The notes beneath the pieces are model-generated. The model was not told the DNA's origin, ran no database searches, and worked only from the letters and a program-made list of their open reading frames with translations. From positions 1 to 64,000 of the forward strand of contig NZ_AXVD01000027.1 of NCBI RefSeq assembly GCF_000482385.1: a stretch of DNA of 64,000 bases, written 5' to 3'. This DNA is from Nocardia sp. CNY236 (GTDB lineage Bacteria; Actinomycetota; Actinomycetes; Mycobacteriales; Mycobacteriaceae). How positions within the stretch are numbered: the stretch's first letter is position 1; each line of letters starts with the position of its first letter. Below are positions 1 through 8,736 of this stretch, in pieces. The position numbers and the translations under genes were made by a program.

Positions 1-1
1 C

Positions 2-1243
2 GGCGCTCGGGAGTTCGACCTGGTCCTATTCGGTGCGACCGGCTTCGTCGGCACACTGACCGCGCAATACCTCGCCGGCGCCGCACCGGAATCCGCGCGC
101 ATCGCCCTGGCAGGACGATCGTTGGACAAACTGACCACCGTCCGCGACGACCTCGGCCCCACAGCCGCAGGCTGGGAACTGATCGTGGTCGACGCCACCG
201 ACCGCGCCGCACTCGAGACCATGACCGCACGCACCACCGTGGTCGTCACCACCGTCGGACCCTACCTGCGCTACGGCATGCCACTGCTGGGCGCCTGCGC
301 CGCCACCGGAACCCACTACGCCGATCTGACCGGTGAAGCGCTGTTCATCCGCGACGCCATCGACGCCTACCACGAGCAAGCCGCCGCCACCGGCGCCAAG
401 ATCGTCAACTCCTGTGGCTTCGACTCCATTCCGTCGGATCTGAGCGTGTATCGGCTCTATCGCCGCACGATCGACGACAACACCGGCGAACTCACCGACA
501 CGACACTGGTGGCCAGCGCCAAGGGCGGATTCAGCGGCGGCACCGTCGACTCCGCGCGCGCCACGATGGAGGCGATCAACGCCGACTCCACAAAGATTCC
601 GGTGATGACGCACCCGTATTCACTCAGCCCGGACAAGTCCCAGGAACCCGACCTCGGGCGCCAATCCGACCGTGTGCTGGCGCGGGCACGCACCATCGAC
701 CCCAGCTTGAAAGGCTGGGTGGGCACATTCATCATGGCGGGAGCGAACACCAGGCTCGTGCGCCGCACCAATGGACTGCTGGGCTGGCCGTACGGCAAGA
801 ACTTTCGCTACCGCGAAGCGATGAACGCCGGCACGTCACTCGCGGCCCCGCTCCTGGCCGCGGGAATGGCCGGAGTCGAGGCAGCCATGGTGGCCGGGAC
901 GCTGTTGTCACGGTCGTCGGGCGGCCGCAAGCTGCTGGATCTGATTGTGCCCAAGCCCGGTACCGGCCCGAGCGCGGAATCTCGCGCCAAAGGCTGGTTC
1001 AGTATGAAGACCTACGCCCACACCACTTCGGGTGCGAAGTACGTGGCAACCTTCTCCGGCTCAGGCGATCCCGGATATCAATCCACCGCAACCCTCCTCG
1101 GCGAAAGCGGCCTGTGCCTGGCCTTCGACGGTGACCGGCAATCCGAGCTCGCCGGAATCCTGACTCCCGCCGCCGCAATGGGCGATGCACTCACCGAGCG
1201 GCTCCGCGCGGCCGGTATGACCATCACCGTCGACCGCGCCTGA
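2..1243 (+). CDS. Trans-acting enoyl reductase / saccharopine-dehydrogenase-like protein (5' end outside window)
   Basis: The reading frame is open from the first complete codon, so the true start lies upstream; 413 residues are visible. A Rossmann nucleotide-binding motif GATGFVG lies at about residues 11-17, right at the N-terminus as expected. Length and layout fit the saccharopine dehydrogenase-like family that includes mycobacterial trans-acting enoyl reductases, which reduce enoyl intermediates on polyketide or lipid synthases lacking their own ER domain. The GG(T/S)xxS segment (SGGTVDS, about residue 180) is typical of the group. No polyketide synthase is visible in the window, so the substrate is unknown. 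Family assignment is firm; the lipid role is inference. Confidence 0.82.
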   Translation, partial: GAREFDLVLFGATGFVGTLTAQYLAGAAPESARIALAGRSLDKLTTVRDDLGPTAAGWELIVVDATDRAALETMTARTTVVVTTVGPYLRYGMPLLGACAATGTHYADLTGEALFIRDAIDAYHEQAAATGAKIVNSCGFDSIPSDLSVYRLYRRTIDDNTGELTDTTLVASAKGGFSGGTVDSARATMEAINADSTKIPVMTHPYSLSPDKSQEPDLGRQSDRVLARARTIDPSLKGWVGTFIMAGANTRLVRRTNGLLGWPYGKNFRYREAMNAGTSLAAPLLAAGMAGVEAAMVAGTLLSRSSGGRKLLDLIVPKPGTGPSAESRAKGWFSMKTYAHTTSGAKYVATFSGSGDPGYQSTATLLGESGLCLAFDGDRQSELAGILTPAAAMGDALTERLRAAGMTITVDRA

Positions 1244-1418
1244 AAACGCCACGGCCCTCGACCATCTCCGCTCGGCGCCACGCACCTTCGGTGCACGCCA
1301 CGTGACCCCGAACCCCGGAGATTCGGCGCCGAGCGGGTCCACAGCCGCATACCGAGCGGTAAAGTGCGAGTCCAGTACAGCGCGGCACGGATGGACCCAG
1401 CGGAAGGGGGGCTTCCGG

Positions 1419-1808
1419 ATGGTAGTACCCGACACCGGACAGAGAACAGCTCGCAGACTGTATGCGTCGGCCACCGGCGACCGCGGGGGTGAACAGTTCG
1501 AGCTGGACACCGTGGTCGCGGAGAATCTCGCCTCCGCCTGCGACCGACTGGTCGACGAGTTACGACACGCGATGGCCGACGGACATCTCGTCACCGATGT
1601 GACCGGCTTCCCGGACCTGCCGACCGGGCACGGACTGGCTCGCGGGTTCGCCGACAAAGGTAAGCAATACCTGGATACCCTGGCAGCATTTCAGGAGACG
1701 GCGCTGCTGCTCAAGGCCGCGTATTTGGCGGCGGCAGATCGGCTGACCGATGCCGAAGCCGCACATCGCGCTGCACTCAGGCTGATCACCGAACACTTGG
1801 AGCCTTAG
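1419..1808 (+). CDS. Small ESX-associated helical protein
   Basis: 129 residues. The ATG at 1419 is chosen over an in-frame upstream ATG because a purine-rich ribosome site (ggaaggggg, 1402-1410) sits 8 bases before it. The protein is rich in Ala and Leu with long predicted helices and no signal peptide or membrane segment. It is followed 8 bases later by a PPE-like gene and then an EspG-family gene, all in one direction. That context suggests a type VII secretion partner or substrate, similar to the small proteins often found beside ESX substrates. I do not recognise a named family from the sequence alone. Confidence 0.6.
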   Translation: MVVPDTGQRTARRLYASATGDRGGEQFELDTVVAENLASACDRLVDELRHAMADGHLVTDVTGFPDLPTGHGLARGFADKGKQYLDTLAAFQETALLLKAAYLAAADRLTDAEAAHRAALRLITEHLEP

Positions 1809-1816
1809 GGACGATC

Positions 1817-2482
1817 ATGGCAGACTCCGCGGCACGGGCGTCCGCCGACGGAATTCGGCGGGAATTGGCCGGATACGTCAGCGGAACAACCGATCCCAGC
1901 TACGCACCGGATCGGGAGGTGTTCGGCGCCTACACCCACCAACAGATTTGGAACTCGGTGCACGAGGCGCTCGACCCATCGACGCTCGGCCGGACGGCCG
2001 CGGCATGGCAGGCCAATGCGACTATGGTGGCCGCCGCATTTCAAGCCTTCTCCGACGTCGCCAACCGCGAGTTCGCACGCTGGTCGGGACGCGCTGCCGA
2101 CGCCGCCGTGGAGGCGACCCGACAGTTCGTCCGCGCGGGAGAGGACGCACACGATGTCTGCCGCGCGGTCGCGCGGCTGATGGAATTGAACAGCGATGCC
2201 GCACAGACGACCCGCAATGCGATCGCCCCACCCCAGCAGTATCGCCCACTGGACGACCCGGCCGCAGAAGCGGTCTACGGCGGAAAACGCAGGATGGAAC
2301 ACGATTGCGCCGCAGCAGACAGCGAAGCCGACGCCCGGGACGCCATGACCTACGTCTACAACCCGACGATGCCGGCGACCGGCGACCACGTCCCCTCATT
2401 CCCTCGGCTGCGCGAAGGTCCGGCGGCGGGCGACGGCGATTCGGCGGGTCCCGACTCGGTCCCTGGAGGCAGCGCGCGGTGA
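1817..2482 (+). CDS. PPE/WXG-like ESX substrate
   Basis: 221 residues, mostly helical over about residues 30-150, then a low-complexity Pro/Gly/Asp tail. A WSGRAADAA segment near residue 90 resembles the W-x-G helix-turn-helix of PPE/WXG100 proteins. The stop codon overlaps the GTG start of the next gene (GTGA), so the two are translationally coupled. PPE proteins are secreted through ESX systems after binding an EspG chaperone, and an EspG-like gene is next. No ESX core genes (EccB-EccE, MycP) are visible nearby. The substrate role is an inference from fold features and position. Confidence 0.6.
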   Translation: MADSAARASADGIRRELAGYVSGTTDPSYAPDREVFGAYTHQQIWNSVHEALDPSTLGRTAAAWQANATMVAAAFQAFSDVANREFARWSGRAADAAVEATRQFVRAGEDAHDVCRAVARLMELNSDAAQTTRNAIAPPQQYRPLDDPAAEAVYGGKRRMEHDCAAADSEADARDAMTYVYNPTMPATGDHVPSFPRLREGPAAGDGDSAGPDSVPGGSAR

Positions 2483-3204
2483 AATGGGTGCTCACCTCGG
2501 ACGAGTTCACGCATGTCTGGACGAATGAGACGGGCCTGGATCGCCGGCCCTACCCGGTCAATATGGTTCCGCCGGCTACAGTTCACACCGAATCGCAGCA
2601 TCGTGCTCTGTGCTTGCCACAGCGCTTCGCTCACCGCGCCGACCCCGACTTGACGGCCGCTTTGATGCTCTGTGCACGCGGTGACGCAACCACCATCACC
2701 GTGTCGGGCGAGCGTACGACGCTGTCACGGATAGAGGACCCCACGGAGTACGAACGAATCCTCGCCTTTGCCGCGGTGGTGCACAACCACGCGGGTATCT
2801 TGGTCGCCACACCGAACACGATGACGGTGTTGATGTGTCACGCTCGTGCGGTCGGAGACCGTCTGGTGCGGATCATCGGTTCCGCGAGGCCGGGCAAGCT
2901 CGCCCCGATGCGTGAGCCGCAGGACGCGGTGCTCAGTCCGGACCGCACCGAACCATTCGTCACCAACGGGCATCGTGGCGCGGCCCGATTCCGGCAGACT
3001 CTGCGCAAGCCGGTCGACGGCCGCGGCTTCGTCACCGTCACGGTCGAGCCGGACAACCCCATGTCCCCGCCCACCCGACACCGCACCTGGCTGGACGTCT
3101 CCGGTGACGGGCGCTACCTGCTCACCACAGCGCACGACCTGGTCCTCGCTCCCGTGTCCGACCGGGATTTCGCTGCTGCGCTCTCACGTCTGGCGCAGGT
3201 GTGA
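2479..3204 (+). CDS. EspG-family ESX secretion chaperone
   Basis: 241 residues, starting at a GTG that overlaps the previous stop (GTGA). The opening KWVLTSDEF followed by alternating strands and helices, and the closing GDGRYLL...DRDFAAALSRL pattern, match the EspG family of cytosolic chaperones. These bind the helical tip of PE/PPE-type substrates and keep them soluble for ESX export. Usual family length is 250-290 residues, so this one is slightly short. The upstream PPE-like protein is the likely client. Being an orphan chaperone-substrate unit, it would have to use an ESX machine encoded elsewhere. Confidence 0.75.
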   Translation: MKWVLTSDEFTHVWTNETGLDRRPYPVNMVPPATVHTESQHRALCLPQRFAHRADPDLTAALMLCARGDATTITVSGERTTLSRIEDPTEYERILAFAAVVHNHAGILVATPNTMTVLMCHARAVGDRLVRIIGSARPGKLAPMREPQDAVLSPDRTEPFVTNGHRGAARFRQTLRKPVDGRGFVTVTVEPDNPMSPPTRHRTWLDVSGDGRYLLTTAHDLVLAPVSDRDFAAALSRLAQV

Positions 3205-3239
3205 CGGCGCCCGACGGTCACCGTGGTTAGCTGGGTGTC

Positions 3240-4088
3240 ATGGCGACGAAGCAATGGGCAGTGCCACCGAGCGAGGCTTTGTTGGCCACGGGACTGCGGG
3301 TCGCAGAGCTGGACACCTCCGGACTTCCGGGGTTCCGCGGCGACAAGAAGGCGGCGGTGGACTTGCTCGCCGAACGCAGTCCGGTGTTGTCCGACCTGCA
3401 GGAGAAGCTGTACGCGAACGGCCGATCCGGCGACCGGCGCAGCGTGCTGCTGGTGCTTCAAGGTATGGATACCGCGGGAAAGGGGGGCATCGTCCGGCAC
3501 GTGATCGGCTCGGTCGATCCCCAGGGTGTCGACCATACGGCGTTCGGCGCGCCGACCACAGAGGAGTTGCGCCACCACTATCTGTGGCGCATCCGCAAAG
3601 CGCTGCCACGTTCGGGCCAGCTGGGTGTTTTCGATCGTTCACACTACGAAGACGTCTTGGTCGTACGGGTGCACAACCTGGTGCCACCCGAGGAATGGAC
3701 GCTGCGCTACGACGAGATCAACGTATTCGAACGCGAACTCGTCGATGAAGGCACCTCGCTGGTGAAAGTGGCCATGTTCGTCTCACTCGACGAACAGAAA
3801 CGGCGGCTGGCCGAACGACTGGAACGTCACGACAAGTATTGGAAATTCAACCCGGCCGACATCACCGAACGCGCGCACTGGCCCGCCTATCAGGAGGCGT
3901 ACCAGGCGATGCTGGATCGCACCTCCACCGAACACGCGCCATGGTATGTCATACCCGCAGACCACAAATGGTTCTCCCGGCTCGCGGTCACCGAGCTACT
4001 CATCGCGGCGCTCGAACGATTGGAACTCGATTGGCCCCCGGCCAATTTCGATGTCGAGATGCAGAAGCAGCGTCTCACACGGGCATAG
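3240..4088 (+). CDS. ppk2: Polyphosphate kinase 2 family protein
   Basis: 282 residues, full length for a one-domain PPK2. A Walker A loop GMDTAGKGG lies at about residues 76-84 and a Walker B/lid region with FDRSHYED follows at about 130. Downstream RLAERLERHDKYWKF and DHKWFSR motifs are characteristic. PPK2 enzymes transfer phosphate between polyphosphate and nucleotides in the cytosol. Whether this one makes NDPs or NTPs (class I, II or III) cannot be settled here, although the one-domain form with this spacing is usually class I or III. It starts 35 bases after the EspG gene and may be transcribed on its own. Confidence 0.92.
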   Translation: MATKQWAVPPSEALLATGLRVAELDTSGLPGFRGDKKAAVDLLAERSPVLSDLQEKLYANGRSGDRRSVLLVLQGMDTAGKGGIVRHVIGSVDPQGVDHTAFGAPTTEELRHHYLWRIRKALPRSGQLGVFDRSHYEDVLVVRVHNLVPPEEWTLRYDEINVFERELVDEGTSLVKVAMFVSLDEQKRRLAERLERHDKYWKFNPADITERAHWPAYQEAYQAMLDRTSTEHAPWYVIPADHKWFSRLAVTELLIAALERLELDWPPANFDVEMQKQRLTRA

Positions 4089-4120
4089 CGCGAGTCCCGC
4101 TCGCACTCGCAGCGGTGCGT

Positions 4121-4723
4121 TCACGGTCGCACTGTCGCCCGGAATCCGGTCCACCGCAAGTCACCCGGTAGGTGGCTCTGGTCGTTGAACATCACCAGGG
4201 TGGGTGACAGACCTGCCCGGTATTCGATCACGGTGAGTCCCGTGTTCGCGCTGTCCAAGCCGAGCCACCGGGTGGGCGGGGCGTCCAGCGCGTGGCGCAC
4301 CAGCCACGCGATCGGGTACGCGTGCGTGACCAACACCTCGTGCGAGTCGGACTCGCTGCGCTCCGGAGCCTTGGTGAACCGCGCCACCATGGCCTCCGCG
4401 GTCCGCTTGCCCGCCGCGGCTTCGGCCTCGTCGAAGCCGTCGAAGAAGCCGGCCCAGGCGCGAGGCATCTCGTCCGCGTCCGGCACATCCGGAATATGGT
4501 CGATGAGTTCGGCCGCTGCGGCGACCGGCACCTCCGGCAGGTGTTTGGCGACCTCTCGCGCGCTCGCGGCGGCGCGCGGCAGCATCGAATGCCACACTGC
4601 TGCGATCGGCAACGGAGCGAGCCGCCTGCCGAGCAGGTCGGCCTGTTGATATCCCGCGTCGGTGAGTTCGCCGAGAGCGTCCGCCGCTCCGTGTCGCGCT
4701 AGGTAGAGGTATCGGGTCGCCAC
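4121..4723 (-). CDS. Histidine phosphatase family protein
   Basis: About 200 residues from a GTG at 4723; an upstream in-frame extension overlaps the neighbouring gene and lacks family sequence. The RHG motif (ARHGAAD, residues 9-15) supplies the phospho-accepting histidine, and VTHAYP holds the second catalytic histidine. This is a phosphoglycerate-mutase-fold phosphatase; the substrate is not evident. It follows the regulator gene at 4732-5376 with only 8 bases between, so the two probably share a transcript. The 3' end is convergent with ppk2. Confidence 0.85.
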   Translation of the reverse strand: MATRYLYLARHGAADALGELTDAGYQQADLLGRRLAPLPIAAVWHSMLPRAAASAREVAKHLPEVPVAAAAELIDHIPDVPDADEMPRAWAGFFDGFDEAEAAAGKRTAEAMVARFTKAPERSESDSHEVLVTHAYPIAWLVRHALDAPPTRWLGLDSANTGLTVIEYRAGLSPTLVMFNDQSHLPGDLRWTGFRATVRP

Positions 4724-4731
4724 GGGGGAAC

Positions 4732-5376
4732 CTATCGGCTTTCCGACTCGTAGCCACGCGGAAGGCCGAGTGTCGCCAGTAGGTCCTCGTGCAACTCCAT
4801 CCACACGACGTGGCACGACGGGATGCCGATCCCGGCCACCCACCGCGCATCCCCGGCACTGGCGCGGGTCAGTGCGGCGTCGAACCGATCGGCGTAGCCT
4901 CCGAACCGAGCCAGCACGCCGGCGAGTTCATCGACCAGCTGGGTCAACTTCCCGCCGACCACCATGAGCTCGCGCAACACCCGGCCGTCCCATTGCGGGT
5001 CGCTGTGGTCGTTGGACGCCAGCCGGTTGCCCTGGGTGGGCCGCAACTGCCAGTCGGTGCAGGTCCGGACCAACCGCCCGTTGAGGGTCCCGAACTCCTT
5101 GTGCGCCTGCTCTACAGCGGCCCGTGCATCGGCCCGGTCGAGCTCCTCACTCAGCTTCCGGGAATCCTCGTCGCGGCCTCGCTCGGTGAGTGTCCACCCG
5201 CCAACGTCGCCGAACTCGACGTGCGTCACCCACCCGTAGGCTTCGAAGTCCTGCAGGAGCTCGGACGCGGTGGCCCGGTCGATGCCGGTGCGGTGGGAGA
5301 CCGCCAGGTCGTCGGCCACTCCGGTCACTCGCACGGCATGCAGCACAGACAGTTCCGGCGATGAGGCATACGACAT
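4732..5376 (-). CDS. Winged-helix (MarR-like) transcriptional regulator
   Basis: 214 residues starting at the ATG whose product begins MSYASSPELS; the longer frame upstream is non-homologous. An N-terminal winged-helix region (about residues 5-75: VLHAV, DDLAVSHRTG, ASELLQDFEAYGWV) is followed by a charged helical segment (EELDRADARAAVEQAHKEF) and a C-terminal helical domain. It is divergent from the PEP-synthase-like gene at 5495, an arrangement typical of a regulator and its target. It lies just upstream of, and on the same strand as, the histidine phosphatase. The ligand is unknown. Confidence 0.75.
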   Translation of the reverse strand: MSYASSPELSVLHAVRVTGVADDLAVSHRTGIDRATASELLQDFEAYGWVTHVEFGDVGGWTLTERGRDEDSRKLSEELDRADARAAVEQAHKEFGTLNGRLVRTCTDWQLRPTQGNRLASNDHSDPQWDGRVLRELMVVGGKLTQLVDELAGVLARFGGYADRFDAALTRASAGDARWVAGIGIPSCHVVWMELHEDLLATLGLPRGYESESR

Positions 5377-5494
5377 AGCCCTGAGCCTCCGGGCTCGCGC
5401 ACAGAATGTCAACGCGGCACGGGCAATCCACGCGAGCGAGGTCGATATCCTCGGTCCGGTCAATGTAGACTCCCCGAAGCTGAGGGGAGGGCTG

Positions 5495-6655
5495 TTGCTG
5501 ATCGACCTGGCCGACGCCGAACCCACGACGTCCGGCGGCAAAGCCGCCGTACTCGCCCGGCTTCTCCGAGCAGGTTTTCCGGTGCCACCCGGTTTCGTGG
5601 TGCCAACCGCCGCCTACGAGCAAGCCGACGGCGGCCTCTCCGCCGAGCTGATCGATGAGATCGCTCAGACACTGCCGAGAGTCGGCAACGGTTGTCTCGC
5701 TGTGCGTTCGTCGGCGACCAGTGAGGACACCGCCCGCGCCACCGCCGCGGGGCAGCACGACACTGTCCTGGGCGTGCGCGGGTCCGATCAGGTGGCTGAC
5801 GCCGTACGCACGTGTTGGGCGTCGGTGTGGTCGGAGCGCGCGGTGGAATACCGACGCCGACAAAGAGATACGCGGTCACCGGCGATCGCCGTGTTGGTGC
5901 AGCGCCTGGTGGACGCGGACGTCGCCGGGGTGATGTTCACCGGTGACGACATCCGGCTGGAGGCGTCCTGGGGGTTGGGCGAGAGCGTCGTCAGCGGCCA
6001 CGTCACCCCGGACTCCTGGGTGGTTTCCGGTGGCGCCGTCGCCCATCGTGCGCTCGGCACGAAGAAGATCCGGATCGACCGCACGGTCACCCGCGAGGTG
6101 GAACAGGCCGACCGGGATCGCTTCTGCCTCACCGACCACGAGGTCATCCGACTCGCGCAGCTCGCGCGCCAGATAGCCGACCTGCTGGACGGACCTCAGG
6201 ACATCGAATGGGCGATCGTCGGCTCCCGGATCTGGATCCTCCAGTCGCGCCCGGTGACCAGCGCATTGCCCATCGCGCCCGCAGCCGTCGACGAAGACAG
6301 CGAAGCACTCACGGGTACACCCGGAAGTCCAGGTCTCGCCACAGGACCGGCACGCATCGTGCACGGTCCCGTCGATTTCGCTCGTGTCCGGCCGGGTGAC
6401 GTGCTCGTGTGCCGCACCACGGATCCGGCATGGACCCCGCTGTTCGGTGTCGTCGCCGCGGTCGTTACCGAAATCGGCGGCCTGCTTTCGCACGCTGCGA
6501 TCGTCGCCCGTGAGCAGGGTCTCCCGGCCGTCCTGGCCATCCCGGACGCGACGACAGCTCTGTACGACAGTGCGCCGGTGCGGGTGGACGGGAGCACCGG
6601 CAAGGTCACACTTCTCGGTTTCGATCCGAGGGCTGTCGGCCCGCCCCGGATCTGA
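5495..6655 (+). CDS. Two-domain PEP-synthase/rifampicin-phosphotransferase-like enzyme
   Basis: 386 residues from a TTG preceded by gaggggagg (5482-5490); no ATG or GTG fits, since an upstream ATG runs into a stop. Residues 1 to about 290 form an ATP-grasp pyruvate-phosphate-dikinase N-domain (TSGGKAAVLARL, RSSATSEDT, DIEWAI, ILQSRPVT). Residues 300-386 form the swivelling phosphohistidine domain, with GGLLSHAA and the catalytic His at about 333. Rifampicin phosphotransferases have these two domains separated by a drug-binding domain of roughly 400 residues, which is absent here. PEP synthases also carry a C-terminal catalytic barrel, also absent. The acceptor of the phosphate is therefore unknown. 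Confidence 0.78.
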   Translation: MLIDLADAEPTTSGGKAAVLARLLRAGFPVPPGFVVPTAAYEQADGGLSAELIDEIAQTLPRVGNGCLAVRSSATSEDTARATAAGQHDTVLGVRGSDQVADAVRTCWASVWSERAVEYRRRQRDTRSPAIAVLVQRLVDADVAGVMFTGDDIRLEASWGLGESVVSGHVTPDSWVVSGGAVAHRALGTKKIRIDRTVTREVEQADRDRFCLTDHEVIRLAQLARQIADLLDGPQDIEWAIVGSRIWILQSRPVTSALPIAPAAVDEDSEALTGTPGSPGLATGPARIVHGPVDFARVRPGDVLVCRTTDPAWTPLFGVVAAVVTEIGGLLSHAAIVAREQGLPAVLAIPDATTALYDSAPVRVDGSTGKVTLLGFDPRAVGPPRI

Positions 6656-6726
6656 ATTGGTCAGACGGGTCCGGTCGACAGGTTATTGGGTGGCCGACCG
6701 ATGGTGGCAGGTGTGATGATGCTCGG

Positions 6727-7326
6727 GTGAATCCGGTTCAGTTGATGGACTGTCGTAGCCGGGAGGAGCTCGTCGCGGCGATCGCTGCCGGCGCTGATCC
6801 TCAGTGGCTCATGTTCTGGGGGCATCGGCCGCCGAAGAACGGTGGCGTTGGCGCGAGCTGCCTGAGTCAATGGTGGCCTGCACCGTTCGTCGTGGATGGA
6901 ACGACGTACAACTCGGCCGAGCACTGGATGATGGCCGGCAAGGCCCGGATGTTCGGCGACGAACACACGCGGGAACGAATACTGGCAGCGAGCCATCCCG
7001 CGGAAGCGAAGAAGTTGGGGCGGCTGGTGCGTGGCTTCGATGAACAGCTGTGGCTCGCAGAACGTTTCGATGTGGTCATCGAGGGCAGTACGGCCAAGTT
7101 CAAACAGCACCCGCAACTGCTGGCGTATCTACTCGGCACGAACGGTCGTGTTCTGGTCGAGGCCAGCCCGGCAGACCGGGTCTGGGGTATCGGCCTTGCC
7201 GCGGCGGACGCACATGCCACCGACCCTGAGCACTGGCGAGGTCTCAACCTGCTCGGCTTCGCCTTGATGGAGGCCCGCTCACGGCTGCGCGCCCGTTCGA
7301 GCGCTCATGGAGAGCCGACCAGGTAG
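6727..7326 (+). CDS. NADAR family protein (YbiA-like)
   Basis: 199 residues from a GTG. Key family segments are present: a Trp/Phe-rich core (LSQWWPAPFVVDG), the AEHWMMAGKARMFGD helix at about residues 61-75, and WGIGL near residue 150. NADAR proteins are predicted or shown to act on ADP-ribose-linked or N-glycosidic substrates such as riboflavin intermediates or ADP-ribosylated DNA. The longer N-terminus includes about 25 residues before the core. The 3' end overlaps the convergent TetR gene by 22 bases. Family firm, substrate unknown. Confidence 0.88.
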   Translation: MNPVQLMDCRSREELVAAIAAGADPQWLMFWGHRPPKNGGVGASCLSQWWPAPFVVDGTTYNSAEHWMMAGKARMFGDEHTRERILAASHPAEAKKLGRLVRGFDEQLWLAERFDVVIEGSTAKFKQHPQLLAYLLGTNGRVLVEASPADRVWGIGLAAADAHATDPEHWRGLNLLGFALMEARSRLRARSSAHGEPTR

Positions 7327-7865
7327 CGCTGCAGCGTAGGACCGAGCCATTCGACGATGGCATCTCGGGAAAGGTCGACCAGCGGGGGGAAGCGCAGCAC
7401 ATAGCGGCACAGGGCCAAACCGAGCGCCTGAGAGGCAGCCAGGCCTGCCCGTGCCGGCGCCTGGCCGGGGTCGCCGGTGAGCTCGGTGATCATCGGCACG
7501 AGCTGCGCGGCGAAGATTCCGCGCATCCGCTCGGCGCTCTCGTCGGTCGTCATCGCGGTACGCAGCAGAATCTGCAGGGCGTCGTCGACCTCCCACCGGT
7601 CGACGATATGTGCAGCCAGAGCCCATCCCACCCGGTCGGGCGGCAAGGCCACCAAGTCGGGCAGTTGGAGGTCCATATCCGCCGCGCAGGCGAACAGGTG
7701 CTGCTTGCTGCCGAAGTAGCGCATGACCATGGACGGATCGATGCCGGCAGCGTCGGCTATCGCGCGGATCGTCGTCCGGTCGTACCCGTCGGCGGCGAAC
7801 CGTTGCCGCGCAGCGTCCAAGATCGCCGCCTTGGTGTGCGTCGAAGACCTCCTCACGCGCACCAC
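7305..7865 (-). CDS. TetR family regulator
   Basis: 186 residues. The N-terminal helix-turn-helix (AILDAARQRFAADGYDRTT, then AGIDPSMVMRYFGSK, about residues 13-55) is canonical TetR_N, and a helical ligand-binding domain follows. It is divergent from the unknown gene at 7984. Two large inverted repeats lie between them at 7871-7900 and 7926-7959, so it probably represses itself and its neighbour. Its 3' end overlaps the convergent NADAR gene. Confidence 0.92.
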   Translation of the reverse strand: MVRVRRSSTHTKAAILDAARQRFAADGYDRTTIRAIADAAGIDPSMVMRYFGSKQHLFACAADMDLQLPDLVALPPDRVGWALAAHIVDRWEVDDALQILLRTAMTTDESAERMRGIFAAQLVPMITELTGDPGQAPARAGLAASQALGLALCRYVLRFPPLVDLSRDAIVEWLGPTLQRYLVGSP

Positions 7866-7870
7866 TCTAG

Positions 7871-7900
7871 GTCAACAAACGTTGGCCAACAACCGTTGAC
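7871..7900. promoter_or_regulatory. Palindromic operator 1 (TetR)
   Basis: The layout is GTCAAC-n4-GTTGGCCAAC-n4-GTTGAC. The outer arms and the central 10-bp palindrome are perfect. It starts 5 bases upstream of the TetR start codon, a position where binding would block transcription of that gene. Confidence 0.65.
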
Positions 7901-7925
7901 TTTCGCAGATTATGAATCCATGCTT

Positions 7926-7959
7926 ATGCCAACACTTGTTTGCCAACGGGTGTTGGCAT
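7926..7959. promoter_or_regulatory. Palindromic operator 2
   Basis: Perfect 10-bp arms ATGCCAACAC and GTGTTGGCAT are separated by 14 bp that include another GCCAAC half-site. The arms share the CCAAC core with operator 1, so the same regulator probably binds both. It lies 24 bases upstream of the divergent gene at 7984. Confidence 0.6.
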
Positions 7960-7983
7960 TACCTGGAGCGAGGAGCACAGACC

Positions 7984-8736
7984 ATGCGGATCGTGAACGA
8001 AGACCTCAGCCCGACTACAGCTCCGCTGGTTACGCCCAGTACCACCGGATATCTCCTGCTCGCGGTGGAGGTCGATCGCCGACCGATGGTTCTGCCCGAC
8101 AGTCGCGTCAAAGCGCTTCTCATCCGCGAGAGCAAGTCGGTGGCCGCAGAGCTCGAACGACTTCCGGAGGTCGTGCGCGCCACGGTGTTCCGGGGCTTCA
8201 CCCACTTGGTACTCGGAGAGAATCGTCGTCTGTTGCGCAACGCGGTCGCTGCCGATCGCCTGTGGCCGGCACGCTACGACCTGGTGATCCTCATCGAAGT
8301 CACCCACCCCGCAACCATCGACACAGTGCGGTCGAACCGCCACTACGGTCGGCTGTCCGAACTGATGGCAGCCACGGCACGGCGCACCTTCGAGGTGGCC
8401 GCCGACAACCCCCGCAGCATGGGCGACGTCGACGCGTCTCGGCAGGGCGTGTTCTTGTTCAACTTCTTCTACGGCCGCGACGAAACACAACTCATGCCGG
8501 TATGGGAGTACACAGCAGGCTGGTGGGCGGTCAATACCGCGTTGGACAACTCCCGCGTCATGCAGCCACTCGACGGGGAACGACACGACTACGGCATCAT
8601 CAACCACTGCCGGTGGGACCGGCTGCGCGACGTCGCACCGCAGATGATCGTCCGACCGTCGTTCCGTCGGTTCGTGCTGGCCAACTTCGCCGCCAACGAC
8701 ATCTCCGCCCAACCCACCCTCTACCGCCTGGCGTGA
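7984..8736 (+). CDS. Conserved protein of unknown function, TetR-controlled
   Basis: 250 residues. The ATG at 7984 is preceded by ggagcgaggag, and the in-frame upstream extension runs through the operator and is rejected. No signal peptide or membrane segment is seen. The sequence looks like a folded globular enzyme with aromatic-rich segments (FLFNFFYGRDE, VWEYTAGWWAVNTALDN, near residues 155-195), but I cannot assign a family. Its last 31 codons lie inside the 185-bp repeat whose second copy is at 12004-12188. The second copy marks where DNA was inserted directly downstream of this gene. Confidence 0.75.
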   Translation: MRIVNEDLSPTTAPLVTPSTTGYLLLAVEVDRRPMVLPDSRVKALLIRESKSVAAELERLPEVVRATVFRGFTHLVLGENRRLLRNAVAADRLWPARYDLVILIEVTHPATIDTVRSNRHYGRLSELMAATARRTFEVAADNPRSMGDVDASRQGVFLFNFFYGRDETQLMPVWEYTAGWWAVNTALDNSRVMQPLDGERHDYGIINHCRWDRLRDVAPQMIVRPSFRRFVLANFAANDISAQPTLYRLA

